Source: Paraclostridium dentum (GTDB lineage: Bacteria > Bacillota > Clostridia > Peptostreptococcales > Peptostreptococcaceae). From it: a stretch of DNA of 64,000 nucleotides. Under the pieces are notes generated by a model, which did no database searches, was not told the origin of the DNA, and saw only the letters and a program-made list of their open reading frames with translations. A program made the translations under genes and the position numbers. The DNA lies in contig NZ_WIPK01000002.1 of NCBI RefSeq assembly GCF_012922555.1, positions 275,134-339,133 of the forward strand, in the 5' to 3' direction. Below are positions 50,688-60,461 of the stretch, piece by piece. Position 1 is the first letter of the stretch. Every line of letters starts with the position of its first letter.

Positions 50688-52028
50688 ATGGAAAAAGTAA
50701 CACAATTTATAGAAGAAAAAATGGTGCCAAAGGTAGCTAAATTTTCAAATTTACGTTATATAAAAGCATTACGTTCAGGATTCTTTGCTATAATGCCTCT
50801 TACAATAATAGGATCTATATTTTTATTAATAGCAGATTTTCCTGTAAGTGGATATGCAGAATTTATGACTAATATATTTGGAGCAAACTGGGGAGCTTAT
50901 TTAGAGCCAGGTTATAGAGCTACATTTGATTTGATGGGAGTAATGTTAGCTGGAACGTTATCATATAAACTGGCTGAAGATTATAAGTTAGATAGTTTAT
51001 CTGTAATGATAATATCTTTAGTAGCTTATATGATAGTAACTCCTAAATCCATGACAACAGATGGTGGAGAATTTGTGAATAAAGTTATTCCTATGGTTTG
51101 GTTAGGTGCTAGAGGAGTTATAACTGCAATTATAATGAGTATATTATCTACAGAAATTTATAGATTTGCAATTGATAAGAAAATAGTGATTAAGCTTCCA
51201 AGTAATGTCCCAGAAATGGTAAGTAAGTCATTTACAGCTTTAGTGCCAGGGACTATAGTAGTTTTAATTTCACTAATATTAAATGGAATATTCTTATTTA
51301 TGGGAACTACAATGCATGACTTTATATACACTGTATTACAAGTTCCATTACAAGGGTTAACTTCATCAGTAGAGGCTATAACTGTAGTCGCAGGATTAAA
51401 TGGATTATTATGGTGGTTTGGAATACATCCTACGGTAGTTAACTCAATAGTTAACCCTTTATTAAATGCTAATGCTATAGAGAATTTAGAACTATTTAAA
51501 GCTGGACATCTTACATTTGAAAATGCAAATGTAGGAACAATACAAATGATAGATCAATTTGCTACAATAGGCGGAGCAGGTATGACTATAGGATTAGTAG
51601 TTGCTATGCTTATAGTTGCAAGATCTCAAAGATTAAAGATGATGTCAAAATTAGGGGCGGTTCCATCTTTATTTAATATAAATGAGCCACTTATATTTGG
51701 TACTCCGATTATATTAAATCCATTAATGTTAGTACCAGTTACTTTAGCACCTATAGTATCAGTATTGATAGCTTACTTAGCTATGAAATTACAATTCATG
51801 CTACCGTTTAATGGAGTTATAGCACCTTGGACGACACCACCTATAATAAGTGGGTTATTAGTTAGTGGATGGCAAGGAGCATTGATTCAATTGATAGCTA
51901 TAGTTGCATCTACTTTAATATACTTACCATTTGTAAAAGCACTAGATAATCAATATAGAAAAGAAGAACTAGAAGTTGAAGAAAATAATTCAGAATCAGA
52001 TTCTGAAGATGATGAATGGGCGTTATAA
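50688..52028 (+). CDS. PTS sugar permease, IIC component (lactose/cellobiose type)
   Basis: 446 residues, about ten membrane helices, with the CelB-like N-terminus (FIEEKMVPKVAKFSNLRYIKALRSGFFAIMPLTIIGSIFLL) and the conserved NEPLIFGTPIILNP motif (about residues 326-339). It imports a sugar, probably a beta-glucoside or disaccharide, coupled to phosphorylation. No IIA or IIB genes are in the unit, so it must borrow them from elsewhere. AGGAGGATATAAC precedes the ATG. First gene of a three-gene unit with an RpiR regulator and a MalY/PatB enzyme. Confidence 0.9.
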   Translation: MEKVTQFIEEKMVPKVAKFSNLRYIKALRSGFFAIMPLTIIGSIFLLIADFPVSGYAEFMTNIFGANWGAYLEPGYRATFDLMGVMLAGTLSYKLAEDYKLDSLSVMIISLVAYMIVTPKSMTTDGGEFVNKVIPMVWLGARGVITAIIMSILSTEIYRFAIDKKIVIKLPSNVPEMVSKSFTALVPGTIVVLISLILNGIFLFMGTTMHDFIYTVLQVPLQGLTSSVEAITVVAGLNGLLWWFGIHPTVVNSIVNPLLNANAIENLELFKAGHLTFENANVGTIQMIDQFATIGGAGMTIGLVVAMLIVARSQRLKMMSKLGAVPSLFNINEPLIFGTPIILNPLMLVPVTLAPIVSVLIAYLAMKLQFMLPFNGVIAPWTTPPIISGLLVSGWQGALIQLIAIVASTLIYLPFVKALDNQYRKEELEVEENNSESDSEDDEWAL

Positions 52029-52029
52029 T

Positions 52030-52782
52030 ATGAATTTAAATAAAAAGATTTCACTAAATGCTAGAAATTTAAGCAAATTAGAAAAAGACTTATTACATGA
52101 TTTATTAGAAAACAAAAGTAAATTTACTTATAAAAAATTTACTATAGCGAACATTGCAAATGAATTTTCAGTAAGCAATACAAGTGTCCATAGACTATCA
52201 GAAAAATTAGGATATGATAGTTTTATCCAATTTAAAGATGATTATTTTAAAAGAAATGAAAAACGTTCAAATGAAAATACTGTTTTAAATAATGATTTTG
52301 TAAACCTTATGATAGATACATATAGTTTAGTATCAGAATCTATAAGTGATGAGATAATTGACAAAATGAATAGCTGCAAAAAAATTAATATTTACGGTAT
52401 GGGAATGAGTAATTATCTAGGAAAAATCTTTCAAATAAAGTTACAGCTTTTAGGCATTCCAGCTGAACAGCATGATGACTCAAGATTTATGAGACTATCA
52501 AGCCGCATATTAAAAAAGGAAGAAGATTTAGTTATAATACTTTCAAGAAGTGGCGAAACACCTGAGTTACTTGAAGTTTTGGTCGAAGCTAATTTGAAAG
52601 AAATAGATGTTGTACTGATAACGGAAACAAGAGGTTCTACTTTTGAAAGAATGTGTAAATATAAAATTTACACAGGGTGCACTCAAGATTCTGACACAGA
52701 CATTGATACAAGACTTAACTTTCATATAGCTATGGATATGCTTATAAAAAGGTTTATAGAAAAATACAAGAAGAAGGTATAG
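52030..52782 (+). CDS. RpiR/MurR-type transcription regulator
   Basis: 250 residues from the ATG two bases after the permease stop; the upstream ATG lies inside the permease gene. N-terminal helix-turn-helix (FTIANIANEFSVSNTSVHRLSEKLGYDSFIQFK) and a C-terminal SIS sugar-phosphate-binding domain (KKINIYGMGMSNYLGKIFQIKLQLLGIPA; DLVIILSRSGETPELLEV). It probably controls this unit in response to the imported sugar phosphate. Translational coupling is likely on both sides (2 bases before malY). Confidence 0.88.
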   Translation: MNLNKKISLNARNLSKLEKDLLHDLLENKSKFTYKKFTIANIANEFSVSNTSVHRLSEKLGYDSFIQFKDDYFKRNEKRSNENTVLNNDFVNLMIDTYSLVSESISDEIIDKMNSCKKINIYGMGMSNYLGKIFQIKLQLLGIPAEQHDDSRFMRLSSRILKKEEDLVIILSRSGETPELLEVLVEANLKEIDVVLITETRGSTFERMCKYKIYTGCTQDSDTDIDTRLNFHIAMDMLIKRFIEKYKKKV

Positions 52783-52784
52783 CC

Positions 52785-53975
52785 ATGTATGATTTTGAAG
52801 ATATATTATGTAGAAAAGAAAATGGATCTAAAAAGTGGAATGAGGATTATATAAATAGAAGGTTTCCAGGATTTAAAACTCCATTTTATCCACTATTTAT
52901 AGCTGATATGGACTATAAATTGCCAATTGAAATAACTAATAATTTTATGGAATTTATACAAAAAGGTGATTTTGGATATTTTGATATTTTAGAAAAATTT
53001 AATGAATCTATAGTTAATTGGTATAAAAAAATAAATGATATAGAGATTGATAAAAATATAATATTACCTGGAATAGGAACTTTGGCATCTATGAATTTAG
53101 TAGCTAAAACTTTACTAAATAAAAATGATAGTGTTTTGATTTTTACTCCAGTGTATGGACCGTTTAGAGATATAGTGGAAAACAATGAACTAAATCTTAT
53201 TAAACAACCATTAAAAAATATAAAAAACAGATACTATATTGACTTTGATGAACTTGAATCCAATATAATTAAGAATGATATAAAGTGTGTATTGATGTGT
53301 AATCCACATAATCCATCTGGAAGGGTATGGGATTATGATGAACTAAATAAGTTAGTATATATATGCAAAAAATATAATGTTTTTTTATTATCAGATGAAG
53401 TTCATAGCGACTTGATATTAAATGATAAAAAATTTATTTCTTTAATAAATTTTGAAAAAGATTATGAAAATATAATAATAAGTTCATCTCCAAACAAGAC
53501 TTTTAATTTAGCTGGAGTATGTGGTTCATATTTACTAATAAAAAATAAAATACTTCATGATAAAATAAAAAATACATTTCTTAAAAATAAATTAGAAATA
53601 AACAGAGTGGGATATGAATTTTTAGTAGCTTGTTATGAAAATGGACATAATTGGGTAGATTCATTAAGAGAAAATATAAAAGAAAATTTAAAAATTGTAG
53701 AGCTTTTATTAGACAACGAAGGAATAGAAGTAATGACTCCAGAGTCTGGATATTTAGTTTGGGTTAGATTGAATAAAGTTAATGATAGTTTAGAGTTTGT
53801 TGAAAAGCTTGCTAGAGAAAATGGAGTATTACTAGAAAGTGGAACAAGGTTTGTTGATAGCGAAAATGGATATATACGTATAAATATAGCCACTAGTAAA
53901 GCTATAATTGAAAAATCAATGAGAGAACTTAATAAATTTTATGATGAGTTTATAAAAAAAGAAGCTGTAACTTAG
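52785..53975 (+). CDS. MalY/PatB-type aminotransferase / C-S lyase
   Basis: 396 residues, fold-type I PLP enzyme. Opens with the MalY/PatB signature (NGSKKWNEDYINRRFPGFKTPFYPLFIADMDYKLP), has CNPHNPSGRVWDYDEL and LLSDEVHSDL, and the PLP Lys in SSPNKTFNLAGVCGSY (about residue 238). Relatives split cystathionine or other beta-C-S bonds; MalY also acts as a regulator of maltose genes. Pairing with a PTS permease, as for malX-malY in enterics, makes a regulatory or sugar-linked role possible. GAAGAAGGTATAGCC precedes the ATG. Confidence 0.88.
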   Translation: MYDFEDILCRKENGSKKWNEDYINRRFPGFKTPFYPLFIADMDYKLPIEITNNFMEFIQKGDFGYFDILEKFNESIVNWYKKINDIEIDKNIILPGIGTLASMNLVAKTLLNKNDSVLIFTPVYGPFRDIVENNELNLIKQPLKNIKNRYYIDFDELESNIIKNDIKCVLMCNPHNPSGRVWDYDELNKLVYICKKYNVFLLSDEVHSDLILNDKKFISLINFEKDYENIIISSSPNKTFNLAGVCGSYLLIKNKILHDKIKNTFLKNKLEINRVGYEFLVACYENGHNWVDSLRENIKENLKIVELLLDNEGIEVMTPESGYLVWVRLNKVNDSLEFVEKLARENGVLLESGTRFVDSENGYIRINIATSKAIIEKSMRELNKFYDEFIKKEAVT

Positions 53976-53993
53976 TTATGGCTTCTTTTTTTA
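53959..53993 (+). terminator. Terminator of PTS-RpiR-MalY unit
   Basis: GAAGCTGTAAC / GTTATGGCTTC with three-base loop and seven T; the stem includes the last malY codons. Confidence 0.8.
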
Positions 53994-54056
53994 TGTGAAA
54001 TTACTAAATGAATTTTAAAAAAATTTAAAATTATACATAAATTTAAAAAATAATAT

Positions 54057-54112
54057 TGACAGTGATAACTATTATCAGTAAAATATAAAACAAGTAATGA
54101 AAACTATTATCA
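54057..54112 (+). promoter_or_regulatory. Promoter with two Fur-like boxes
   Basis: TTGACA (54057-54062) and TAAAAT (54079-54084) form a promoter with 16-base spacing. TGATAACTATTATCA (54063-54077) lies between them and matches the 7-1-7 Fur box; a second, TGAAAACTATTATCA, is at 54098-54112. Iron repression of the siderophore operon is expected. Confidence 0.75.
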
Positions 54113-54147
54113 ATAATTAACTAGTTTCAGAAAGAGAGAGTAAACTA

Positions 54148-55104
54148 ATGAAAAAAAGATACTTATTAATTGTATTAATATTATTGTCAATAACATCTTT
54201 GTTTATAGGAGTTAACGATATAACTTTAATGGATATTGTAAGTTACAATAAAGAAAAAGTAGATATATTTTTTATAAGCAGAGTTCCTAGACTTGTGAGT
54301 ATACTGTTGGCAGGATTAGGGATGAGTATATGCGGATTAATAATGCAACAGATAAGTCGAAATAAATTTGTTTCACCTACAACGGGTGCAACAATTGATT
54401 CAGCTCAATTGGGATTGGTATTTGCAATGTTGATTATACCAAGCACAGGATTAGCTGGAAAAATGATAGCATCATTTGCTTTTGCACTTGCAGGAACTTT
54501 TATTTTTATGAAGATTTTAAAAAGTTTAAAGTTTAAAAATGCTGTATTTGTTCCATTGATAGGTATAATGTTTGGAAACATTATAGGTTCTGCAACTACT
54601 TTTATAGCGTATAAATACAATCTTATGCAAGATATAACTGCTTGGATGCAAGGTAACTTTTCTATGATAATAAAAGGGAATTATGAAATGCTATACATAA
54701 CAATACCATGCATAATAATTGCTTACATATATGCAAATAAATTTACAATAGCAGGAATGGGTGAAGACTTTGCTACTAATTTAGGTCTTAATTATAATAA
54801 AGTTGTTAACTTAGGTCTTATGATAGTTGCAATTGTAACAGTTTGTGTAGTTATAACAGCGGGAAGTATACCTTTTATAGGATTGATAGTACCAAATATA
54901 GTATCTATGTACAAAGGTGATAACTTAAAGGATAGCATATGGCATACTGGATTATTTGGAGCAATATTTGTTTTAGTATGTGATATATTTTCAAGGACTG
55001 TCATATATCCATATGAAATCCCGATAGGGCTTACGGTTGGAGCTATTGGAAGTATAATATTCCTTTTTATGATTTTAAGGAGGGGAAATCATGCAACAGC
55101 TTAG
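54148..55104 (+). CDS. yclN: Siderophore ABC transporter permease 1 (YclN-like)
   Basis: 318 residues, FecCD family, about nine membrane helices, with the conserved SRVPRLVSILLAGLGMSICGLIMQQISRNKFVSPTTGATIDSAQLG region split as SRVPRLVSILLAGLGMS and FVSPTTGATIDSAQLG near residues 48-90, and GSIPFIGLIVPNI near 245. Forms the membrane channel with the next gene product to import a ferric catechol-type siderophore. Under the double Fur-like box. Overlaps the next gene by 14 bases. Confidence 0.9.
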   Translation: MKKRYLLIVLILLSITSLFIGVNDITLMDIVSYNKEKVDIFFISRVPRLVSILLAGLGMSICGLIMQQISRNKFVSPTTGATIDSAQLGLVFAMLIIPSTGLAGKMIASFAFALAGTFIFMKILKSLKFKNAVFVPLIGIMFGNIIGSATTFIAYKYNLMQDITAWMQGNFSMIIKGNYEMLYITIPCIIIAYIYANKFTIAGMGEDFATNLGLNYNKVVNLGLMIVAIVTVCVVITAGSIPFIGLIVPNIVSMYKGDNLKDSIWHTGLFGAIFVLVCDIFSRTVIYPYEIPIGLTVGAIGSIIFLFMILRRGNHATA

Positions 55105-56086
55105 TACTTTAGAAAAAGAGATAAATATCAAAGTAAACTTAAAAAGTAAACTATACATATTAGGGGCTCTAATCGTAATTTTTTCAGCATTATTTTTAAC
55201 TGTAGGGGTTAATTTTGATCACATAGATTATGCTATGAGTCAAAGGATACCTAAACTTATAGCAATTGTTATAACTGGGGGATGTATAGCTTTTTCATCA
55301 ATCATATTTCAAACTATAACAAATAATAATATACTAACGCCAAGTGTACTAGGATTAGATTCATTATATGTTTTAATTCAAACGGTAATAGTATTTTTAT
55401 TAGGAGTGGAAAGCTCATTTATAACTAACAAAAGTTCTAACTTTTTACTATCATCATCATTAATGATTTTAGCATCTTTTGTTCTTTACAAAAAACTGTT
55501 TGAAAGATCTAATAATAATGTGTTTTTCTTACTACTTGTTGGTATGATATTTGGAACCTTATTTAAAAGCATGTCTACATTTATGCAAGTAGTGATAGAT
55601 CCAAATGAATATGCTGCACTTCAAAATAGTTTATATGCTAGTTTTAGTAATGTAAATACAGAAATCTTGATGATGTCAGTAATAATGATTATAGCTATTA
55701 TACCATTTATATATGATGAACTTAAAATGTTAGATGTAATATCTTTGGGAAAAGATCATGCAATAAATTTAGGTGTAAATTATGATAAAGCTGTAAAAAA
55801 ATTAATAATAGTTGTGGCTATGTTAGTTTCAATATCAACTGCTTTAGTTGGACCTATAACATTTTTAGGACTTTTGGTTGTAAATGTAGCAAAGCAGTTA
55901 TTTAAAACATACAAGCACACATACTTAATAAGTGCATCAATTTTAATAAGTATATTAACTTTAGTATTAGGTCAGTTTTTAGTAGAAAGAGTATTCACAT
56001 TTACAACTACTATAAGTGTAATTATAAACTTTATAGGTGGATTATACTTTATATACTTATTATTAAAGGAGAGTAAAAATCAATGA
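55091..56086 (+). CDS. yclO: Siderophore ABC transporter permease 2 (YclO-like)
   Basis: 331 residues, FecCD family. SQRIPKLIAIVITGGCIAFSS and ILTPSVLGLDSLYVL mirror the partner permease; GPITFLGLLVVNVA is the ATPase-coupling loop (about residues 255-268). Start ATG lies inside the upstream gene after GGAGGGGAAATC. Ends overlapping the ATPase gene by 4 bases (ATGA), so the operon is translationally coupled. Confidence 0.9.
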   Translation: MQQLSTLEKEINIKVNLKSKLYILGALIVIFSALFLTVGVNFDHIDYAMSQRIPKLIAIVITGGCIAFSSIIFQTITNNNILTPSVLGLDSLYVLIQTVIVFLLGVESSFITNKSSNFLLSSSLMILASFVLYKKLFERSNNNVFFLLLVGMIFGTLFKSMSTFMQVVIDPNEYAALQNSLYASFSNVNTEILMMSVIMIIAIIPFIYDELKMLDVISLGKDHAINLGVNYDKAVKKLIIVVAMLVSISTALVGPITFLGLLVVNVAKQLFKTYKHTYLISASILISILTLVLGQFLVERVFTFTTTISVIINFIGGLYFIYLLLKESKNQ

Positions 56087-56838
56087 TACAGGTAGAGAAC
56101 TTAATAAAAAAATATTCAAATAAAAATGTTGTTGATAAAGTATCTATAAATATAGAAAAAGGCAAGATAACTTCATTTATAGGGCCAAATGGAGCTGGAA
56201 AGAGTACCGTTTTATCGATGATAACTAGGCTAATGAAAAAGGATAACGGAGAAGTTCTAATAGATGGCAAGAGATTAGAAGAGTGGGATAACAAAGAGTT
56301 GTCTAAAAAAATAGCTATATTAAAACAATCAAATAATATAAATTTAAAACTTACAATTAGAGAGCTAGTTAGCTTTGGAAGATATCCTCATAGCGAAGGA
56401 AGATTAACAAAAGAAGATGAAAAATATATAGATGAAGCTATAGATTTTATGAAATTAAAAGATATTCAAAACAAATATTTAGATGAATTAAGTGGAGGTC
56501 AAAGACAAAGGGCCTACATAGCGATGGTAATAGCACAAAACACTGAATATGTATTTCTAGATGAACCACTTAATAACTTAGATATGAAACATTCTGTTGA
56601 AATGATGAAAGTTCTTAGGAACTTATGTGATGAACTAGGAAAAACTGTTGTATTAGTTATGCATGACATAAATTACACATCTTGTTATTCTGACTATATA
56701 GTAGCATTGAAAGATGGTAAAATTGCTAATCACGGGAAAACACAAGATATAATCAATAAAGAAGTTTTAGAAGGTATATATGATATGGAATTTGATATTA
56801 GAGAAATAAACGGAGATAAGATTTGTGTTTATTTCTAA
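56083..56838 (+). CDS. yclP: Siderophore ABC transporter ATPase (YclP-like)
   Basis: 251 residues. Walker A GPNGAGKST (about residues 33-41), signature LSGGQRQR (about 136-143), Walker B EYVFLDEPLNNLD and switch His in VLVMHDI. Cytoplasmic motor of the siderophore importer. The ATG is in the ATGA overlap with yclO; GGAGAG upstream. A third Fur-like box follows before the binding-protein gene. Confidence 0.92.
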   Translation: MIQVENLIKKYSNKNVVDKVSINIEKGKITSFIGPNGAGKSTVLSMITRLMKKDNGEVLIDGKRLEEWDNKELSKKIAILKQSNNINLKLTIRELVSFGRYPHSEGRLTKEDEKYIDEAIDFMKLKDIQNKYLDELSGGQRQRAYIAMVIAQNTEYVFLDEPLNNLDMKHSVEMMKVLRNLCDELGKTVVLVMHDINYTSCYSDYIVALKDGKIANHGKTQDIINKEVLEGIYDMEFDIREINGDKICVYF

Positions 56839-56856
56839 AAAAATTTAAATATTAAC

Positions 56857-56876
56857 TGATAAAGATAATCATTATA
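56857..56876 (+). promoter_or_regulatory. Fur-like box before the binding-protein gene
   Basis: TGATAAAGATAATCATTATA matches the 19-base Fur consensus at most positions. It may give the binding-protein gene an extra iron-controlled promoter. Confidence 0.65.
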
Positions 56877-56895
56877 AAAAAAGGAGAAAAGAAAA

Positions 56896-57858
56896 ATGAA
56901 CAAAAAAGTGGCGTTAATATCAGGAATTGTTATAGTTGGTTTAATAGGAGGAACATTATTGTTTGGATCTAAGAAAAATGATAAAACTAGCGAACAAAAC
57001 AATCATGTTATAAAAATTGAACATGCACTTGGAACAACAGAGGTAAAAGAAAACCCTAAAAAGGTAGTAGTATTTGACTATGCAGCATTAGATGCTATAA
57101 AAACTTTAGGAGTAGAAGGTGTAGTAGGAACGGCTCAAAGTTCATCTATGCCACCTTACTTAAGTCAATATGAATCTAGTGAATATGCAAATGTAGGAGG
57201 TCTTAAAGAACCAGATTTAGAAAAAATAAATGAACTTAAGCCAGACTTAATAATAATAAATGGAAGACAACATAGTTTCTATGATAAGCTAAGTGAAATA
57301 GCTCCAACGATATCTTTAGCTAAAGAAGATGGAAAATATATGGAATCTTTTACACATAACATGAAAGTATTAGGAGACATATTTAATAAAGAGGACCAAG
57401 TAGATTCAGAATTAAAGAAAATAAATGAAAAAATGGAAGATATAAATAAAGAAGTTACTAAAAACGGATACAAAGCAACAACATTAATGGTAAGTGATGG
57501 AAATTTAAGCGCTTTTGGATCTGATTCAAGATTTGGGATGATATATAATAATCTTGGATTTAAAAATACGGATAGTAATTTAAAATCTGCAGACCACGGT
57601 CAAGATATATCATTTGAGTACGTATCAAGTCAAGATGCTGATTACATGTTTGTTATAGATAAGTCAGTTATAGCAAGTGATAAAAATCAAAAGCCAGCTA
57701 AAGAGATATTAAATAATGATTTAGTAAATAAAACTAATGCTGCTAAAAATGGCAACATAGTATACTTAGATACTCATTCTTGGTACTTAAGTGATGGTGG
57801 ATTTATATCTACAAATACTATGTTAGATGAAGTAGATAAAGCGATAGATAATAAATAA
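56896..57858 (+). CDS. yclQ: Siderophore-binding protein (YclQ-like)
   Basis: 320 residues, class III periplasmic-binding-protein fold: HALGTTEVKENPKKVVVFDYAALDAIKTLGV, LKEPDLEKINELKPDLIIINGRQ, a long middle helix and a C-terminal lobe ending DGGFISTNTMLDEVDKAI. Closely similar in layout to petrobactin-type YclQ. Unusual: the N-terminal helix (ALISGIVIVGLIGGTLLFG) has no cysteine, so there is no lipobox; it would be held by an uncleaved helix or secreted. AAGGAG before the ATG. Last gene of the importer unit. Confidence 0.88.
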   Translation: MNKKVALISGIVIVGLIGGTLLFGSKKNDKTSEQNNHVIKIEHALGTTEVKENPKKVVVFDYAALDAIKTLGVEGVVGTAQSSSMPPYLSQYESSEYANVGGLKEPDLEKINELKPDLIIINGRQHSFYDKLSEIAPTISLAKEDGKYMESFTHNMKVLGDIFNKEDQVDSELKKINEKMEDINKEVTKNGYKATTLMVSDGNLSAFGSDSRFGMIYNNLGFKNTDSNLKSADHGQDISFEYVSSQDADYMFVIDKSVIASDKNQKPAKEILNNDLVNKTNAAKNGNIVYLDTHSWYLSDGGFISTNTMLDEVDKAIDNK

Positions 57859-57863
57859 TATAA

Positions 57864-57903
57864 AAAAGTTGTATGTAAACTATGCAGTTTTCATACAACT
57901 TTT
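57864..57903 (+). terminator. Terminator after siderophore operon
   Basis: AAAAGTTGTATG / CATACAACTTTT with a 16-base loop. Confidence 0.85.
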
Positions 57904-57981
57904 AAATTTCTATTAATATTACTTTTTTTAATTACATATACTCAAATTGGGTATATAATAGTATAGACAAGGAGGGATGGT

Positions 57982-59682
57982 ATGTTAAAAGAATTTATAA
58001 AATATTACAAGCCATATAAAAAATTATTCATACTTGATTTAATAGCTGCATTTGCCGTAGCTTTATGTGACCTAGTTTATCCGATGATAACTAGAAATAT
58101 AATGAATGAAGTTGTACCAAATAAGGATTCAAGGATGTTAATTGTATTTGCAGTTACATTACTATTAATATTTATAGTAAAAGCAGGATTAAATTATTTT
58201 ATGCAGTACTGGGGACACGTTGTAGGTGTTAGAATGCAAGCTGATATGAGAAGTTATGTATTTACTCATTTACAAAAGCTTCCTAATTCATATTTCAATG
58301 ATAATAAATCTGGGGTTATAATGTCTAGAATCATAAATGACCTTATGGAAGTTTCAGAATTAGCACATCATGGACCAGAAGATTTATTTGTGTCATTAGT
58401 TATGTTAATAGGTTCATTCTTAATATTATTAGGAATAAATGTACCTCTTACATTAATTATTTTTGCGATATTGCCATTTATAATTTTGTATGCTGTAACT
58501 CAAAGAAAAAGAATGTCAAAAGCATTTATGGACACAAGAGTTAAAACAGGAGATGTAAATGCTACATTAGAAAATAGCATAGCAGGTATGAGAGTTACTA
58601 AATCATTCTGTACAGAAAAAGAGGAGTTAGAAAAGTTTAATGAGTCTAATGATATATTTAGACATGCTAGAGAAGGCGCATACAAAGTTATGGCAGAGTA
58701 CTTCTCAGGAATGTTCTTATTTATAGATATATTAAACCTAGTTGTTTTAATAGTGGCTGGATACTTTACTTATATGAATTATATAAACTTAGGAGATTTT
58801 GCAGCGTATCTTCTTTATGTGAATTTATTTATACAACCAATTAGAAAATTAATAAACTTTACAGAGCAATACCAAAATGGTATGACAGGATTTGAAAGAT
58901 TTTCAGAAATTATAAATGAAGAAACTGAAAAAGAAGCTAAAAACCCTATAGAACTTAAAGATGTTAAAGGAAATATAGAAATAGAAAATGTTTCATTTAC
59001 TTATGAAGATGACAATGAAGTATTTAAAAACTTAAGTTTATCAGTAGAAGCTGGTAAGACTGTAGCATTAGTTGGTCCATCTGGTGGAGGGAAAACTACT
59101 TTATGTAATCTTATACCTAGATTCTTTGATTTTGAAGAAGGAGATATAAAAATTGATGGAATTAGTGTAAAAGATGTTAGCTTAAATTCATTAAGAACAA
59201 ATATAGGTGTAGTAGCTCAAGATGTATTTTTATTTACAGGTACAATAAAAGAAAATATAATAATCGGAAAGTCAGGTGCAACTGACAAAGAAGTTATAGA
59301 TGCATGTAAAAAAGCTAGAATACATGACTTTATAATGACACTTCCAAACGGATATGATACTTACGTAGGGGAGAGAGGAATTAAGCTTTCAGGAGGTCAA
59401 AAGCAAAGAATATCTATAGCTAGAATATTCCTTAAAAATCCACCTATAATGATATTAGATGAAGCTACATCAGCTCTTGATAATGTAACAGAACAAGAAA
59501 TACAAAAATCTTTAGAAGAATTAGGAAAAGATAGAACGAATTTAGTTGTAGCTCATAGGTTATCAACTATACAAAGTGCAGATGAAATAATAGTCTTAAC
59601 TCAAAATGGAATAGAAGAAAGAGGAACTCATAAAGAATTAATTGAAAAAGGCGGAGTATACTCAAAACTTCATAGAAAATAA
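57982..59682 (+). CDS. ABC exporter, fused membrane and ATPase domains (MsbA/BmrA-like)
   Basis: 566 residues: six-helix membrane domain (about 1-310) followed by the ATPase with Walker A GPSGGGKTT (about residues 363-371), signature LSGGQKQR (about 470), Walker B PPIMILDEATSALD and H-loop VVAHRLST. Half-transporter working as a dimer; exports lipids or drugs. AAGGAGGG before the ATG. A homodimer is likely, since no partner half-transporter is adjacent. Substrate unknown; could include a siderophore or peptide, given the neighbours. Confidence 0.92.
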   Translation: MLKEFIKYYKPYKKLFILDLIAAFAVALCDLVYPMITRNIMNEVVPNKDSRMLIVFAVTLLLIFIVKAGLNYFMQYWGHVVGVRMQADMRSYVFTHLQKLPNSYFNDNKSGVIMSRIINDLMEVSELAHHGPEDLFVSLVMLIGSFLILLGINVPLTLIIFAILPFIILYAVTQRKRMSKAFMDTRVKTGDVNATLENSIAGMRVTKSFCTEKEELEKFNESNDIFRHAREGAYKVMAEYFSGMFLFIDILNLVVLIVAGYFTYMNYINLGDFAAYLLYVNLFIQPIRKLINFTEQYQNGMTGFERFSEIINEETEKEAKNPIELKDVKGNIEIENVSFTYEDDNEVFKNLSLSVEAGKTVALVGPSGGGKTTLCNLIPRFFDFEEGDIKIDGISVKDVSLNSLRTNIGVVAQDVFLFTGTIKENIIIGKSGATDKEVIDACKKARIHDFIMTLPNGYDTYVGERGIKLSGGQKQRISIARIFLKNPPIMILDEATSALDNVTEQEIQKSLEELGKDRTNLVVAHRLSTIQSADEIIVLTQNGIEERGTHKELIEKGGVYSKLHRK

Positions 59683-59691
59683 AAAATACTT

Positions 59692-59727
59692 AAGCATAAG
59701 GTAAATATAGTTTATCTTATGCTTTTT
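59692..59727 (+). terminator. Terminator after ABC exporter
   Basis: AAGCATAAGGTAAA / TTTATCTTATGCTT, 14 pairs with one G-T, then six T. Confidence 0.85.
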
Positions 59728-59823
59728 TGCGTTTAAAGAGCGTGAAATTTTATGAATAGATTAACATCTAAAAACATATATGCATATAAAAGAGTATTAA
59801 TTATTTTAAGGAGGGAACTATTA

Positions 59824-60408
59824 ATGAAAGATTCTATATATCCTCAAATGAAAATAATAGAAACTGATAAATATATATTAAGACCTATATGTGTAGAAGA
59901 TGCAATAAGTATGTTTGAGTATTACAGCCAGGATAAAGTAGTTAAATATTTACCTATAAAAACTCATAAATCAATAGTTGAGACAAAAAGATTTATAAGA
60001 AATTATTTTATAAATAGTTATAAAAAAGGAAATGTAAATCACTGGGCTATAATAGATAAAAAAAATAATAAATTAATTGGTAATATAGGTCTTAACAATG
60101 TGTCTAATAAAGATAAAGAGGCTGAGATTGGTATATGTATAAACCCTATTTACTGGGGAAATGATATATCTACAGATTTGACTAAGTATTCATTAATGTA
60201 TGGATTTAAGGTTTTAAATTTAGAAAAGATAACAGCAACTACATATGAAGAAAATCCTAGAACTAGAAAATCTTTAGAAAGTTTAGGTTTCAAATATGTA
60301 AAAACTTATGATAAAAAAATGAAAATTTCAAATTCCATAAAAATGATAAAATGTGACAAGTATGAATTATATAGGAAAAATTATATATTATCTAGATATT
60401 TAGATTAA
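59824..60408 (+). CDS. GNAT acetyltransferase (RimJ/RimL type)
   Basis: 194 residues from the ATG behind AAGGAGGGAA; the ATG at 59752 lacks a site. The typical RimJ/L pattern is present: ETDKYILRPICVEDAISMFEYYSQDKVVKYLPIKTH, WAIIDKKNNKLIGNIGLNN, AEIGICINPIYWGNDISTDLTKYSLMYGF and KITATTYEENPRTRKSLESLGF, the acetyl-CoA-binding region. May acetylate protein N-termini or small amines. Single gene with terminator. Confidence 0.88.
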   Translation: MKDSIYPQMKIIETDKYILRPICVEDAISMFEYYSQDKVVKYLPIKTHKSIVETKRFIRNYFINSYKKGNVNHWAIIDKKNNKLIGNIGLNNVSNKDKEAEIGICINPIYWGNDISTDLTKYSLMYGFKVLNLEKITATTYEENPRTRKSLESLGFKYVKTYDKKMKISNSIKMIKCDKYELYRKNYILSRYLD

Positions 60409-60428
60409 GTAAAATTAAAAATAGACAT

Positions 60429-60461
60429 AAAAAAAGTATGAATTAAATTCATACTTTTTTT
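60429..60461 (+). terminator. Terminator after GNAT gene
   Basis: AAAAAAAGTATGAATT with its complement AATTCATACTTTTTTT, nearly loop-free. Confidence 0.85.
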
